In this document: positions 43,865 through 54,985 of the stretch, one piece after another
Layout: the number at the start of each line of letters is the position of its first letter
How positions within the stretch are numbered: position 1 is the stretch's first letter
DNA from: Micromussa lordhowensis
Lineage: Eukaryota > Cnidaria > Anthozoa > Scleractinia > Lobophylliidae
Direction: 5' to 3'
Length of the DNA: 64,000 nt
Assembly: GCA_964020085.1 (NCBI GenBank)
Contig: OZ026604.1
Location: 9,416,632 to 9,480,631 of the forward strand
Notes under the pieces: generated by a model
Told to the model about the DNA's origin: nothing
The model's database searches: none
Seen by the model: only the letters and a program-made list of their open reading frames with translations
Translations under genes and position numbers: made by a program

Positions 43865-44325
43865 GTTAAGTAAGCTTTCCCATTTGGAACGCAAAATTGC
43901 TCTGGTAGAAAGCTGCTTAAGGGACCAAATTACTGCATCTTTTCCAGTTTGTTTCAAAATACTTTTCTGCTTCAAAAGAACCTCAGTTTCCTTGTGAAGT
44001 GTTATAAAAAAATTATCAGTTTGAGAATAGGGATAAACATGAATTTGCCTGGTTCCTGCAGCTCATCTTTTCCAAGGCGCTCGATTAGCTTCAGTAAATA
44101 TTCTTTGCTGACCACAACCTGTGTGCTATCAATACATGAACGTTTAATGCTGATTGTAGTTGGAGATGACAGAATAGTGTCCCTAGCTCTCTTGATGGCC
44201 CAACCAGCATGTTGTCTAATTGCAACTCTCTCAACCTCATCTGCAACTTTGCCGGTCTTTCAGTGATTCTACATGGCCGACACTCAGTGACTTGCTATTC
44301 GAACGGCGAAGAATTGCATAATTAA

Positions 44326-44633
44326 CAATTATTCACCGAAGTGGAGGTGAATAGTGGTGGATTTACCGAGCCGCGAAGCGGCAAGGTACATGTAAATATC
44401 CACCACTTTCACCGACACTGAGGTGAATAATTGTTTTAGTATATACCACACAAGCTGAATAACTAGTGGACCAAAGAGTAACTTTATTTGTGACAATATA
44501 CCCGCAAAGCGAAACAGGAAGCCATTTTGTTTTTCTTCGGCTGCTCGGAGGTGAATAGTACTTAGCTAATCACCTCTGAGCTAGCCAATCAGCGTGCGCG
44601 AAAAGTACTATTCACTTGTGTGGTATATACTAA
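44326..44633. mobile_element. MITE with two nested palindromes
   Basis: CAATTATTCACC (44,326) pairs with GGTGAATAATTG (44,423). TTAGTATATACCACAC (44,437) pairs with GTGTGGTATATACTAA ending at 44,633. Non-coding; inserted in the unknown gene. Confidence 0.75.
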
Positions 44634-44886
44634 CTCCAGATATGCTGCAAAATATGTTGGAGTACAACGTTGCTTTCCTTGTTGTTGGATGGTGGCACTC
44701 CAACAAGATGTTGCCATGACTCGAAAAGCTTCGAATGCCTATCAAATCTGTGCCTGGTAAATGCTTTCTCTAACGTCACCATTTTTAATTGCTGGCTCTT
44801 AACCTTCTCAACAGATTTATAGCAATTAAGGACGACATCATGAAGCTCTCTAACAAACGTTCACAGCCTATCTACAACGGCACTAT

Positions 44887-45090
44887 TGTTGTGTCCAAGC
44901 GCTAAATAACGAGGCTTTGGGTGGATAAAATGGCCGACCGAACTTTATTGCAAACTAACCTCCAACTAAGTTAAACATTTTATACTTGACTATTTATATC
45001 AAGCGCCCGCTCACGAGAATCGTGTATATTACGTAACTGCACATTCTAACGGTTCCCATTGTTTATAACTAAACAATTAACACTATAACA
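44887..45090 (-). repeat. Probable Gypsy 3' LTR
   Basis: 204 bases, starting TGTTATAGTG after the polypurine tract and ending GGACACAACA. There is no second LTR in the window to confirm it. Confidence 0.55.
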
Positions 45091-45101
45091 TCTCCTCCCG
45101 C

Positions 45102-45256
45102 TTAGAGCGGTTTTCAGTTGAGTGTCGAAAGTAATCAGGCAATTACTTTGGTTTTGGTTTTGGTTTTACTACGGTTTGAGATCGGCTGAGTAGTCTTAAT
45201 TGGTAAGTAATTGGTTTGGTTTTGGTTTTAAGACACTCAATTGAAAACCGCTCTAA
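45102..45256. mobile_element. MITE with TTAGAGCGGTTTTC ends
   Basis: Inverted ends TTAGAGCGGTTTTCAGTTGA (45,102) and complement ending at 45,256. The interior is rich in GGTTTTGGTTTT. Confidence 0.85.
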
Positions 45257-46039
45257 ACTACAAATTACATTAGCGGAACAATAAGCAAAGGTGAATGAAA
45301 ACTAATCGAAAAACTATTCGAAAACGTGCAATAGCGTTAATAGAGTACTCCTGTATTAGTCGAAGTTCAATGTTCATTGTTGTACTGAAAGTTCAATGTT
45401 CTACGGAAAGGTCAATGTTCAACTACATCTCTTCAATTAAACGTTTAGGTTTCGATCGAATTCTAGTTGAACGACGTCTAGGTTCTTCAGGAACGGTTGG
45501 GACAAGAGTTTCCGTAACATTTCCTTCTTGTGGAACAATCTGTCTAAATGGTGGAACTTCAACCAAGGGCGTTGTAGACTCCTCATTTGGTACAGACTGT
45601 TGTTGAGGTGATGAGTCTTGCGTTGGAACAGGCATACTTGCATCTAACGTCTCAGGCAAATAGACCTCCGGTAATTCACAGCTTTTGGGCTCAACATCGG
45701 CTACCTTTGAACCAGCTAGTTCTCGCAACTGATCGATATGCCTCTTCCAGAGCAACTTTCCAACTTACACTCGGTTCGTGACCGGACCCAATCGATCTTG
45801 AACGACGCCATTAGTCCAAGCGGACTAACCACGCTTACGGTAATCCTTAGCAATAACAGGTTCACCAACTTCGAAACCGCGTCGGACCATGGGATTCATC
45901 CTCCTCGACTTTTGTTCCATCCGCGCAGACAAGTCGGGTCGCAGCAACTCAAGCCTCGTTCGCATTCTCCGCCCCATCAGCATTTCTGCTGGTGGACATC
46001 CGGTGGCTGTATGGGGTGTGGTTCGGTAACTCAATAGAA

Positions 46040-46296
46040 ATCAAGCTAATTTTCTCAGTTTTGGACAGTATTTCAAAAGCGAACGTTAATTCACGTTCTT
46101 CACAGCTCGATGATAACCTCTGGAGAACAGATGTGATTTCCTTTACTTCAAAAGGTTCGGCCTCTTTGAGCATTACATCTTCCATAAATTCTTCATCTGC
46201 ATCGTCTGCGAGACTAAAGATCATTTGCAGATCTTCCAACTCGCCCGGATCTTCTGTCTTACCGCCGTGAGCCGCCATCTTTTTTTTTTCACTCAT
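46040..46296 (-). CDS. Acidic N-terminal exon of the unknown split gene (tentative)
   Basis: The frame MSEKKKMAAHGGKTEDPG, LQMIFSLADDADEEFMEDV, LQRLSSSCEERELTFAFEIL is open and acidic. It starts just inside the right long inverted arm, reading inward, and is cut at about 46,035 by Gypsy sequence. The longer open frame to 45,949 is a chimera with out-of-frame integrase. Position and strand fit a first exon of the gene continued at 44,886. The family is unknown. Confidence 0.4.
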
Positions 46297-46559
46297 TCCC
46301 AGTCTCTCTCCGCATCACACATCGCTCAAGTTTCACCGCCCATTCTTCGGTTAGCCTAAATAGCGCTTCGGTTAGCCTAAATATCACTGACTTGAAGGTG
46401 GTTAGCTCTCAATAATTGTATGAATTAACCGTATCCCACATTGTTAAGTGCTATTCCGTGATTTCGCCATATCGTGTTTTAAACACGCCGCATCATTCCA
46501 CGAGTTTCGAAGGGAAATACTTGTGAGATTTACGAGCTGAAATTGACACTCAGCGGACG

Positions 46560-46945
46560 TTTTCTTCCGATGAAGGGAAGCAATGGTTAGAGCAACTATC
46601 AGACGTGCTCTAGGTGGAATCTTGAGTCGATGGCAGCTTTTGAAGCGAATTTACGGCTGTTTTCTTTCACTCGATCTGCTGGGCCTCGACACCCGAGTTG
46701 CCTACCTTGAGGAATGTACGTATTTAGAGAGGAAAACGATGAAAATGAAACTCACTGAAATTGCATTGTAACGGCCCTAAAACGACACGGAGACAAAAGT
46801 AACACACAGAAGAGTCGAAGTAAGTCGTTTTTATTCAATTTCTCTTCCATTTTTCGAACTATTTACATAAGATCGTTACATTCCTATACAAACGCTGTTA
46901 TGCAATGTGATATAACAATGTTCACGGCTTCCAAGTAGCTTGGGA
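46560..46945 (-). repeat. Right arm of a long inverted repeat (partner 30,018-30,410)
   Basis: Inverted partner of the left arm. Similarity stops abruptly at CCAAGTAGCTTG (46,945), as on the left, giving a common outer boundary. Both arms contain the same outward-facing open frame (VRATI...RRWQLL..IYGCFLS), with several amino acid differences. Confidence 0.7.
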
Positions 46946-47627
46946 TACCTGTGATTTAATATCACTAAAGTGCTACATGCCTGTTTTTAAAAACTCGCTG
47001 CTGATTTGCAGAGAACTCCATCGCAAATTTTTTCAAAGAAAATGTTTTTCGACATCTCTAACAAAAAATATTGACAAGAGGAAATTTGGCGAAAAACAAC
47101 AAAATACGCTTTTCTTAGCCTGCATAGCTTAGCGGTTTTTAAGCAATTTGAGCGCGCTTAGAAAGCGGCGAAGCCGCGAGGATCCTGAGAGAGAGACAAC
47201 TGAGAAACCGCCTGCACGGATTACCGACATTTATTGTTAGTCCCGTACGCTGGCGAAGGGCCATTGCCATACGAGCATCAAGAGTTTCAGACTTCCGATG
47301 TGTGCGCAATGCACTATCAGATATCTTCGCAGAAAAAGTGAGCACAAACTCTCGACACCAACTTTGTAGCAGCTGCCATGTTGGATTTTTAGACTTATGC
47401 AATTTGCTCTCTTCTTCATCTCTTCGTCGTGTTTTGGCGCCAATATTGAAGTGTCCAAACAGGTAACAAATTATTTTGACCAAAATATCGATGAGACGGA
47501 ATATCGAAAATATAAACTTCATTCCTTCCACTTTGGCTTTATGAGCTAAGGAAGAGCTTTCTTATGCTGTAGTACAAACCTGGGGTGTTGATGCTTAAAA
47601 GGAGTACTGCAGAAAGCAAAATCTTAA
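46946..47627. other. Intronic repeat sequence
   Basis: A minus-strand open frame (47,139-47,531; LHKSKNPTWQLLQSWCREF) looks like a stretch from a dispersed repeat beginning TAGCCTGCATAGC at 47,118. I do not call it a gene. Confidence 0.4.
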
Positions 47628-49760
47628 GGTCTCGGTACCAAAGCTGAGTTCGTTTCTCGCGTATTTGCCGCTTCTGAAATGGGTATTTCGATAGAGCCTA
47701 CTGCAAAGAAGATTATGTTCCATGCAGAGCATGAAAGAACCAAGTTGCTAAAAATGCCTGACGGAAGCGTTTCGCCGGATCCCTTGGTCTTGACAAAGGA
47801 ATGGCTAAGGGAATTTGATGGCATCACTTCTTGGCCGTCAATATTTTTGAGTGATATTACAGTATTTCTCAAGGCTTACCACCCTGGAAAAGATGTTGAG
47901 TTTAAAGAAGAAAAACCTCCCCGTTTGTTCGAGTTGGGCTGGCTAAAAGAGGTGTAGATCCATCAAGTATCATCACAGTACTACCTTCTGAAAGCCAATT
48001 GCACCCATACAATGAAAATAGCAGATAACCCACATAAAGTCTAGATTGCTCTGGTCAAGTCATCAGGGAGGATTATTAGTGCATATTGAACTTGTGAGTA
48101 GCCTTTATAACAAGGACTTACATTGATTCCTACTTCCGTAGTGGATTTCATATGGCTGCATTTCCCCTGCGTTTAAGTATTATGTTTATATGTTATTTTA
48201 ATATAGTTAAAATTCAGCAAAACTTTTTGCTGTCTGGTTAATTACCTGTTGTACATAATATATCAATTGCAAAGTAAATTCCGTGCCAAATGGCATGTTT
48301 TCCCCAAATGGTCGCACCAAAAAATAAATAAATAAGTTTTCGGGCCTAAAAAGTGTATCAATTTTTTGATTAGGTCTGAAATAAAGAGAATGGCATGTTT
48401 TGTTTTTAAATATGGCAAGGATTTCAAAACGTGTGCCACACAAATTTGGAGAGAGTACTAGTTACCCTCCATGAGAGTCAAATCCAAGACTTTAAAGTTT
48501 TGCCAAATATTGGGGTGTTTGGAATTCTGTTTTTTTTTTCTGTTTTTCCTGTTAAGAATGAGCAGTTCTTGCATACATGTGACAGCAAAGCAGTTTTGCA
48601 ATGAGGCTGCTAATGGAAATGGCTTTACCAATCCTGTATGCCCATCGAGACAAAGTGTTTGGAACGTTCCAGTAGAAAGGACCTCTATATACCCTGGCCA
48701 ACAAGAATTTGTGAAATGGATTTTAAAGTATGAAAGTTAAAAAAGTATTATAAAAGAGAGATCAAGCTTTGAACTGAACCCTTTAAGCTCCAATGTTAAC
48801 ACATGTTATTTTTTATCATTATAAGTGAGAAAATCATCTAATTGATCAAGGGAATTTTCATGTGATGATCATTTTGAGAATTCTTGAAATCTTTTTTTAT
48901 TGGCTATGTATTGAGAATTTGAGAACAAAATATTGTTAATGTCGAGGAAAAGATTGTTGTCGTTCAAAATAATGTTAATTAAATTATCGTTGGGTATTGT
49001 TATGAAAGAAATAATTTATTTGTTTTAGAGCCATGGAGACCTGCTGTCGATGGGAGACGATCCCCTTTTTCAGCCAGTTAAAAAGAAGTACTGAGCAACA
49101 TAGTGGCCAAACAAAAAGACAAACGCTGTACAACAGTTTAAGAGATGTAATTCCACATTCAAGCTTTTGTTCAAGTTGTTATTAATGATGCAGAACATAA
49201 GGAAGAGCCACCAAGACCACTGTCTGTCACAGAAGGCACTACTGGCACCATTTTGAGTGAAGAAGTACCAATACATGTAAATGATTTGAACCAATGAGAC
49301 CACTGTGTACCACAGACGACACCAGTAGCACTATTTTGGGTGAACGTGAAATACATGCAAATAAATGTGAGATAGTTAGCGAACAAGAAATCAATGAAAA
49401 TGAGATACTAGTTACAGGTGAATCACTAAGACCACCATTTGCCACAAAAGGCATAAGTTATGCTATGTGAAGTAGACTGGAATTAGGTAACATTGAAACA
49501 GTTACTGTTGGTCAGCCTTAAAATGAAGCCTTGAAGACACAGAAGGGGCAGGATCACTCCATCAAATTTCTACCGAGTATTTACAAAAGTTGAAACAATG
49601 AAAAAATCAGACAAAAACAAGTGCTCATGCAAGAACAGAAGCCCAAAAACTAGTTGACAGCTTGTTAGGTCACAGTGAACCACCTGAAAAATATCTTAAG
49701 TGGTTTTCGAGAATCAAAGGGATACCAGGTATCGTGAATGTGGTGTTTTTATCGGTGATA
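47628..49760 (+). pseudogene. Second SAP-SWIM-YqaJ gene (ISL2EU-type), decayed
   Basis: Plus strand, in order. The end of a SAP-like helix (KAEFVSRVFAASEMG), then LTKEWLREFDGITSWPSIFL, DITVFLKAYHPGKDVEF and RLFELGWLKEV (47,640-47,957). With stops, it continues as SSQYYLLKANCTHTMKIAD and SSGRIISAY up to 48,092. After an intron, the SWIM finger half SCIHVTAKQFCNEAANGN and NPVCPSRQSVWNVP (48,560-48,740). A repetitive segment (RPLSVTEGTTGTILSEE and RPLCTTDDTSSTILGERE, 49,200-49,360). Finally the YqaJ start (PSNFYRVFTKVETM, then LVDSLLGHSEPPEKYLKW, 49,560-49,720). The nuclease core with its catalytic motifs is lost. At least four stops are present. It is related to the gene at 15.5-11.2 kb but on the opposite strand. 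Confidence 0.65.
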
Positions 49761-49805
49761 CTAAACAATGAAGGCTTTGGGGCTTCAACTGACACTGTAC
49801 ACTGT

Positions 49806-50130
49806 ACAACGTTCCTGTGGTGGAAGTCTTAAGCCGTGTTCACCTTAGGCCTCGATTATGAGCGAATTATAGTCCAATAGACAATATTCGTGTTCCCCGA
49901 CGGTCTTAGGACGAGTGGCCCTTGAGCATGAATGCGAGGCTAAAAGTGCGGGGAAAAGTTAAAAGGACGTGCAGTGTTTATGTAGTGATTTCTTCGATTT
50001 TGCGTGAAAATGCCGAAACATCACTGCTGTGCCTACAACTGTACCAACAGCGAGGCAAAGAAAAAGGACCCATTTGTAGAATGTTCCTGTGGTGGGAGTC
50101 TTAAGCCGTGTTCACATTAGGCCTCGATTA
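49806..50130 (+). repeat. 50-base direct repeats flanking a THAP exon
   Basis: GTTCCTGTGGTGGAAGTCTT and onward (49,808-49,857) recurs at 50,082-50,131 with two differences seen. The intervening 225 bases contain a THAP start. Confidence 0.8.
50010..50081 (+). pseudogene. THAP domain start, truncated
   Basis: MPKHHCCAYNCTNSEAKKKD followed by PFVE is the typical beginning of a THAP zinc finger (MPKxC...C). It runs into repeat sequence at 50,082 and has no continuation. THAP domains are DNA-binding modules used by many transposases and host factors. Owner unknown. Confidence 0.5.
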
Positions 50131-51428
50131 TGCACTTATGTCCAGGATTGACCGTTGTTGCTTTTTCAGATGGCGTATTTTTCTTCTTCTAGCCTTAGAA
50201 GCTTCCTTAGCTTTTCTTCTGGCCTCCAAATCAAGTATTAAGGTAAATATCATTGCAGCTGTTCGCTAGGGCGCCATTTTGTTTTCAACTTTAGATTGCG
50301 AGGTTACCCTGTCTAGTTGAGTTGAATTTCGCAGATGTGAACAGAACAATAATTGAGTGAAATCGAATGGAGTATGATAGATTGAATCGTAGTTCAGTTC
50401 AACATAGCCAGAAATTCCGAACCACGAGTGGCGTTACATAGGTCGCTACATTCAATGTTATGATTGGCTAACGGCTTTCTCGTAAACAAGTCACACTGGC
50501 GCCGTTGCCGGCAAGCAAACTTTGAGCCGAAAACATAAAGGTTAATCGAAATAATTATTTCATTTCTACGATGATTTCACTAAAAGAAGCTTTTTAAAAA
50601 CTCTACCGATACTCTCTTGTTTTCTCCCTTTCGATTTCTTATAATAGGAAGCTTTTCCAAGTGGTTTTGAGTAGCCGTAAATCAGATCGAGAATCATTTT
50701 CGATCGGTGACTGATATGTCACGCAGTACGAAACCCCCAAGGGAATCCAAGTCCCAGGCTCTATCTCGTTCAAAAACTTGCTAAAAGAAGCCTGGAGGAT
50801 AGCTTCAAAGCATATTCAAAATGGCGGTTAAGTTTAGTTATGAAAAGCACACTTGCCGCGGAGAAAACAGCTCGCGTACGTTGAGTGTTTGGTGTGAGCA
50901 ATTATGTAAACCGTACAGACAAAGATGAGAAGTTTTCGGGAAATTCAAGCATCTTTAAATGGAAAAACCGCAAGATATCCAACTCGAAGAGAGCCAAATA
51001 TTATGGACATTACAAGCACTACATGTGGTCTCAAAGTTCCACATGGGGATCCATGATTTCATTCATTAGCAAGCTGAAGAAACTTTCAAAAAGAGTCAGT
51101 GGTTTACATGAAATTAAAAGGTAAGTATGGCGGATCCTCGTAGTTTATTGTGCGATTGTTCAAAAGCAAAAACCGCAAGAATTATAGTAAGTTCGGTAAC
51201 GAAACCAATTCCAAATTAAAGGTATTGCCACAACGAAAGGACTTTGGATGGGGACAGTGAAACTCAGTCACCTTTATCTCTCCAGCGATTGATTAAACGA
51301 TCATTTCCATACATTTTCCTATAAATAAGAACAAAGCATATGGCAGCGTTTCGTCACGCTTCGCAGGGGGTAACGGTTCGGAATTTTTGGCTATGATATA
51401 ATTAACATTTAGTGTGAACACGGCTTTA
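50101..51428. mobile_element. Possible non-autonomous DNA element
   Basis: TAAGCCGTGTTCACATTAGG (50,101) and, inverted, TAAAGCCGTGTTCACACTAA (ending near 51,428) could be terminal repeats of about 20 bases enclosing 1.3 kb. The inside has one unrecognised open frame (50,885-51,124) and no transposase. Confidence 0.45.
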
Positions 51429-51856
51429 GAAATCAAGTACCCTTACTCTGATCTATTGTGGATGAAAATCCTACTCCTGAGAATTTATCATACCTAATTT
51501 ATAGTAATGGGCAGGTAGCCTTAAAGAAAAAGCATCATTTTTTTGCACAAATTCATCGCCAAGTAATCAGATACTCAGCTCGATTAGCTTTTTAGTTATC
51601 CTGAGTAAACATTACCTTTTTCTGTATTAATATATTATATTGTAAAGTTTAACTTTTTTTCTTTTTATTTTGGTAATAAAGCTTGGTAATAAATGGCTAT
51701 TACAAAGAGAAAGTGGTGCCACGATTCATTCTATACCCAAAGGGGAATGCATCTAGAGACAATCCAATTTGATGCTGAATACTTGTAAAAAATAGAGGAG
51801 AATTGAACATTGTTCTGTGTTAATCACTTATCGCTCCTGAATATTCTTCGCGAAGA

Positions 51857-52130
51857 TCGCTCAAACTTGAGCAAATAGCAGCCGTAAAAAAATTGCCTCA
51901 TGGGAGAGATGTGATGGACTTTTTCCCGACAGGCTTTGGCAAAGGCATGATTTTTATCGTGTTTTCGCTTGCCAGACTGACTTAGAATTGTCGTCTACGA
52001 GAACCAGTATCATTGTTATTTCGCTGTTAAAGAGCATCATCGACGACCAAATTTCAGAAATGTTATCGCTGAACTTCACAACAATGGAATTGTCCTCTGA
52101 TTTTTTTATGTCCTTTCTTGTTTGAGGACT
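51857..52130 (+). pseudogene. RecQ-like helicase fragment
   Basis: LEQIAAVKKLPHGRDVMDFF followed by PTGFGKG (Walker A / motif I) resembles RecQ-type helicases. After a TAG and frame change, TSIIVISLLKSIIDDQISEM matches motif Ia. The remainder (DEAH, motifs III-VI) is missing. It is an isolated fragment in the 27-kb intron, probably a remnant of a repeated or retrocopied gene. Confidence 0.6.
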
Positions 52131-54829
52131 TCGATCTGGCGACTAAACGGTCGTTGGCAATAGACGCTTGCATCTACTTGAATCATCAATAACTTCGATC
52201 GCGGCTTGCTTCTCTTTCTGCAGGCTCGAGTACATGAAATTATGAAGTTCAAAGGCGTTTCTTATTTTACGTGTAAAGGCATGACCCACACAATCAGATA
52301 AAGTGTATCATCTTATTTCTAGACCAATTTACGAGGAGATTCCATTTTGAAATCCTTCACGCTTAGAGACCTTGAAAAGGTTTTAAATGGAAAAGTTTAA
52401 ATTCTCCGAATTTGATCTGAGAGGACGACAATTGACAATTACCTACAAGTCTACAATTATCGTTTACACTTCGCGCGATTCCTCCCTTGACGGGCTTTTA
52501 ATGCGTTTCGCCCTTCGCCGCCATCGAGCAAACACCGCACCGGATAGTATTGTTTTGATCGACTCTACCCGAAACCTGTCATCAGGTTGTCAAAATATGT
52601 AATAGGGGGCGGCAATCAAATGAAAACTGTAGGTAATCCAGGCAGGCGGTTCCTCGCGGCTTCGAAAAATTAAGGTGGTTCTGAACCCACTCCACGGAAT
52701 TTTTTTAAACTTTGCAAAACGTTGCATCTTATCATGCTTATCATAATTCGATAATAGAACATAGGGGTCACCGAGCTCGTGTTTGAGTAATAAGTGCTCA
52801 AGGCCAAAATCAAGGGTGTTTTTAGCAGGTCATATTGTTGCTATGGTAAACTATTGTGCCCCAAATTTGACATATTCCCCAATGATTGGACAGATTTTGA
52901 TACCATGATTTTGGCATCAACCCATATAGAGTGCTTCTAATGAACCATCAAAGTCTACGTCTTGGAAAGTGCTGGAAACTGTTTCGAGCCACCTTAAACC
53001 GCCGAGCTGCGCAGGTTAGCTTTTTCTGTGTTTTATTTAAGCGATAGACCTCCCTTTATATGGGTCTACCGGCGTAACAAACCACGAGAGATGTTAGGAG
53101 AAAACGAGAAAAGCTTGCAAATCACGAGCCGTTAGGCGAGTGACTTAGAAGCTTTTGGAGTGGTTTATTACGCCAGTAAACCCTATTGCTTTTATGAAAT
53201 AACTATGGAAGACGCTTGTCAAAGAGAGGAAAATTGATTGTACTTTCGTGATCAAGTTGCTTTTTGTCATCAAAATCCTGAGATGACGCGACAAACCAAT
53301 CAGAGCAACTGAAAGAATGAAAGTACAAACTCAGCGCCGGCGCGCCGGACACAAAATCTGCAGAGCAAAGTGACGAAAAAATTTCACGCCACAAAACTTT
53401 TAAGAAAGCAAAGGAAAAGGTTATCGGGGTGAAGGCTGAAAGTATATTAATCAACTCAAAAGTATTTTGTCGGGGAAATGCAGGGATACGTAGGCGGAAT
53501 CGGTCATGACGAAACTAAAAGACTGTACATGTTCAGACAGCTTGCAAGTAGTACAAACTTTATACGCTCTGCCAAGTGATTCAACGATAACTTTCCAAAG
53601 GTTTCCGAATGGGATAAAGATTAGTTACAGAAACGCTGCTTCCGAAGTCTATTCAGAGTTTATTCATGCTAAAAGCTATGAAGTCCGTGCCTCTGTGTAT
53701 TTTGTTAAATGAGAGCTATTGCTCATATTATGCATGCATGAATTTAGTTTAAACTCAAAATTTCTCATGCCAATATTTTCCCTGCTTTATAGTAACACAA
53801 ATAGATCAGTGTAGCCCTTCTGTAGTCAAAAATGCATCCTCCACAGACCGCGGAAAGCACTGAAAATGCTTAACACTTCTTACTAAACTTAAGCGTAAAT
53901 GAAATCAACGTAAAATTTTTGTAATGGAAGAAAAGTTTAAGCACATCAGGTTATATATCGGGACAAACTTCTGGTCCTGGTTTTTCTTATAAATTTCCAT
54001 GGATATGGTGAATGAAAGATATTCGTGTTATTGACATCTCACCCAGTAAGAGCCAAAACTGTTTATTACATGTGTTATCGCTAGTGTTCTGGCAGAGTTC
54101 CACGTAGAGCTGTCAAGATCTCTCGACCATGGCAAATCGTCTCTTCTTGCTGGACCCGTCTTTCTCCACAATTTTGTTTTCATTCGTTTATTGAGAGTTT
54201 GGTTTATTTTGACTTTGATTTTCGCCTTCAGACATTTCCAGACCAAAAGCCGGAATTAGGTCGAAGTTGGAGAAATTTTTATCTCTCTCTTCGGCCATTA
54301 CGGGGACGGTGACCTAACCACTTTTCTATGTGTTTACCGGTACAATAGAACATAAATTTTGCAACTCTATTGACCAATCAGAGCGTGCGTAGTATCTCAG
54401 TTATTTTACAAACTCTGACAAAGCATGGGCTTTTGACCAATCAGAGCGCAGGATCCTATCTATATCATAATTGTTATTATCATATGACCCGTACGCCCCG
54501 CGAGCAATTTCCTTGGAAAACCATAAGAAAAAAGGTCCCGTATGAGAGCCGTACGCGTCAAAGTGTAGGTCCGGAAAAACGCGTACGGCCCCGGCAAAAA
54601 CAATGCGAAACAATTTTCTTGCTAAAAAGTGTTTCCTTGAAAATGAGCGAAAGCGAACATTTCGACAGTGAGTTCTATTATCCCGTGAGCTCACGGACGC
54701 CGAATGCTCTAATTACCTACTCACAGCGAAGCAACAGAAAGAAAGTCACTACTCTCGAAACGAAGCAATGCTGCCGCGCGCTGCCTCTTTCCACCAAAGA
54801 TTCAAAATGAAGAAAAAGTGGTCATATGA
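52131..54829. other. Intronic sequence, no supported gene
   Basis: It contains a diverged palindrome at about 53,050-53,175 (GGTCTACCGGCGTAACAAAC against TATTACGCCAGTAAACC) and several open frames without motifs. No host exon was recognised. Confidence 0.45.
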
Positions 54830-54840
54830 TAAAATGTTTA

Positions 54841-54935
54841 TTGACTGAGTGAGGTTGGGCCGGACGGGAAAATATTTGGCTCTCGGTCAGGACGTACGGA
54901 CCTCGATGCGCTTTGTCTGTACGTCCTGACCTCGA

Positions 54936-54973
<38 letters not shown>
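54841..54973. repeat. Strong fold-back repeat
   Basis: Arms of about 57 bases (TTGACTGAGTGAGGTTGGGC onward; complement ending at 54,973), with a loop of about 18 bases and few mismatches. Confidence 0.85.

Positions 54974-54982
<9 letters not shown>

Positions 54983-54985
<3 letters not shown>

Larger units (their letters stand above)
43850..44886 (-). pseudogene. Unknown protein, middle part (split gene)
   Basis: From 44,886 the minus strand encodes VRELHDVVLNCYKSVEKVKS, LEKAFTRHRFDRHSKLFESW and VVLQHILQHIW. A MITE (44,326-44,633) interrupts, then follow ADEVERVAIRQHAGWAIKRA, SKEYLLKLIERLGKDELQ and, after a one-base shift, ETEVLLKQKSILKQTGKDA and RAILRSKWESLLNKA. The gene continues after the LINE at 36,320. 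The probable first exon is at 46,040-46,296. A TGA at about 44,865 and the frameshifts mark it as dead. The family is not recognised. It is probably the second gene of the element bracketed by the long inverted arms, because it opposes the P-like transposase within them. Confidence 0.5.
44887..46035 (-). mobile_element. Ty3/Gypsy retrotransposon, 3' fragment with one LTR
   Basis: The end of an integrase reads YRTTPHTATG, PAEMLMGRRMRTRLELL, MVRRGFEVGEPVIAKDYRKR and, in another frame, LWKRHIDQLRELAGSK with a Pro/Glu-rich tail ending RRRSTRIRSKPKRLIEEM (stop near 45,423). A polypurine tract (GCGGGAGGAGA) at 45,091-45,101 precedes a likely 3' LTR. The 5' part is gone: integrase sequence starts abruptly at about 46,035, where it meets another gene's exon. 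A MITE (45,102-45,256) sits just upstream of the polypurine tract. Confidence 0.75.

Noticed and set aside
45949..46296. 115-codon minus-strand frame as one protein
   Set aside because: Its end overlaps Gypsy integrase in another frame, so only the part above about 46,040 may be real.
47139..47531. 130-codon minus-strand open frame
   Set aside because: Probably an open stretch of a dispersed repeat; no domain recognised.
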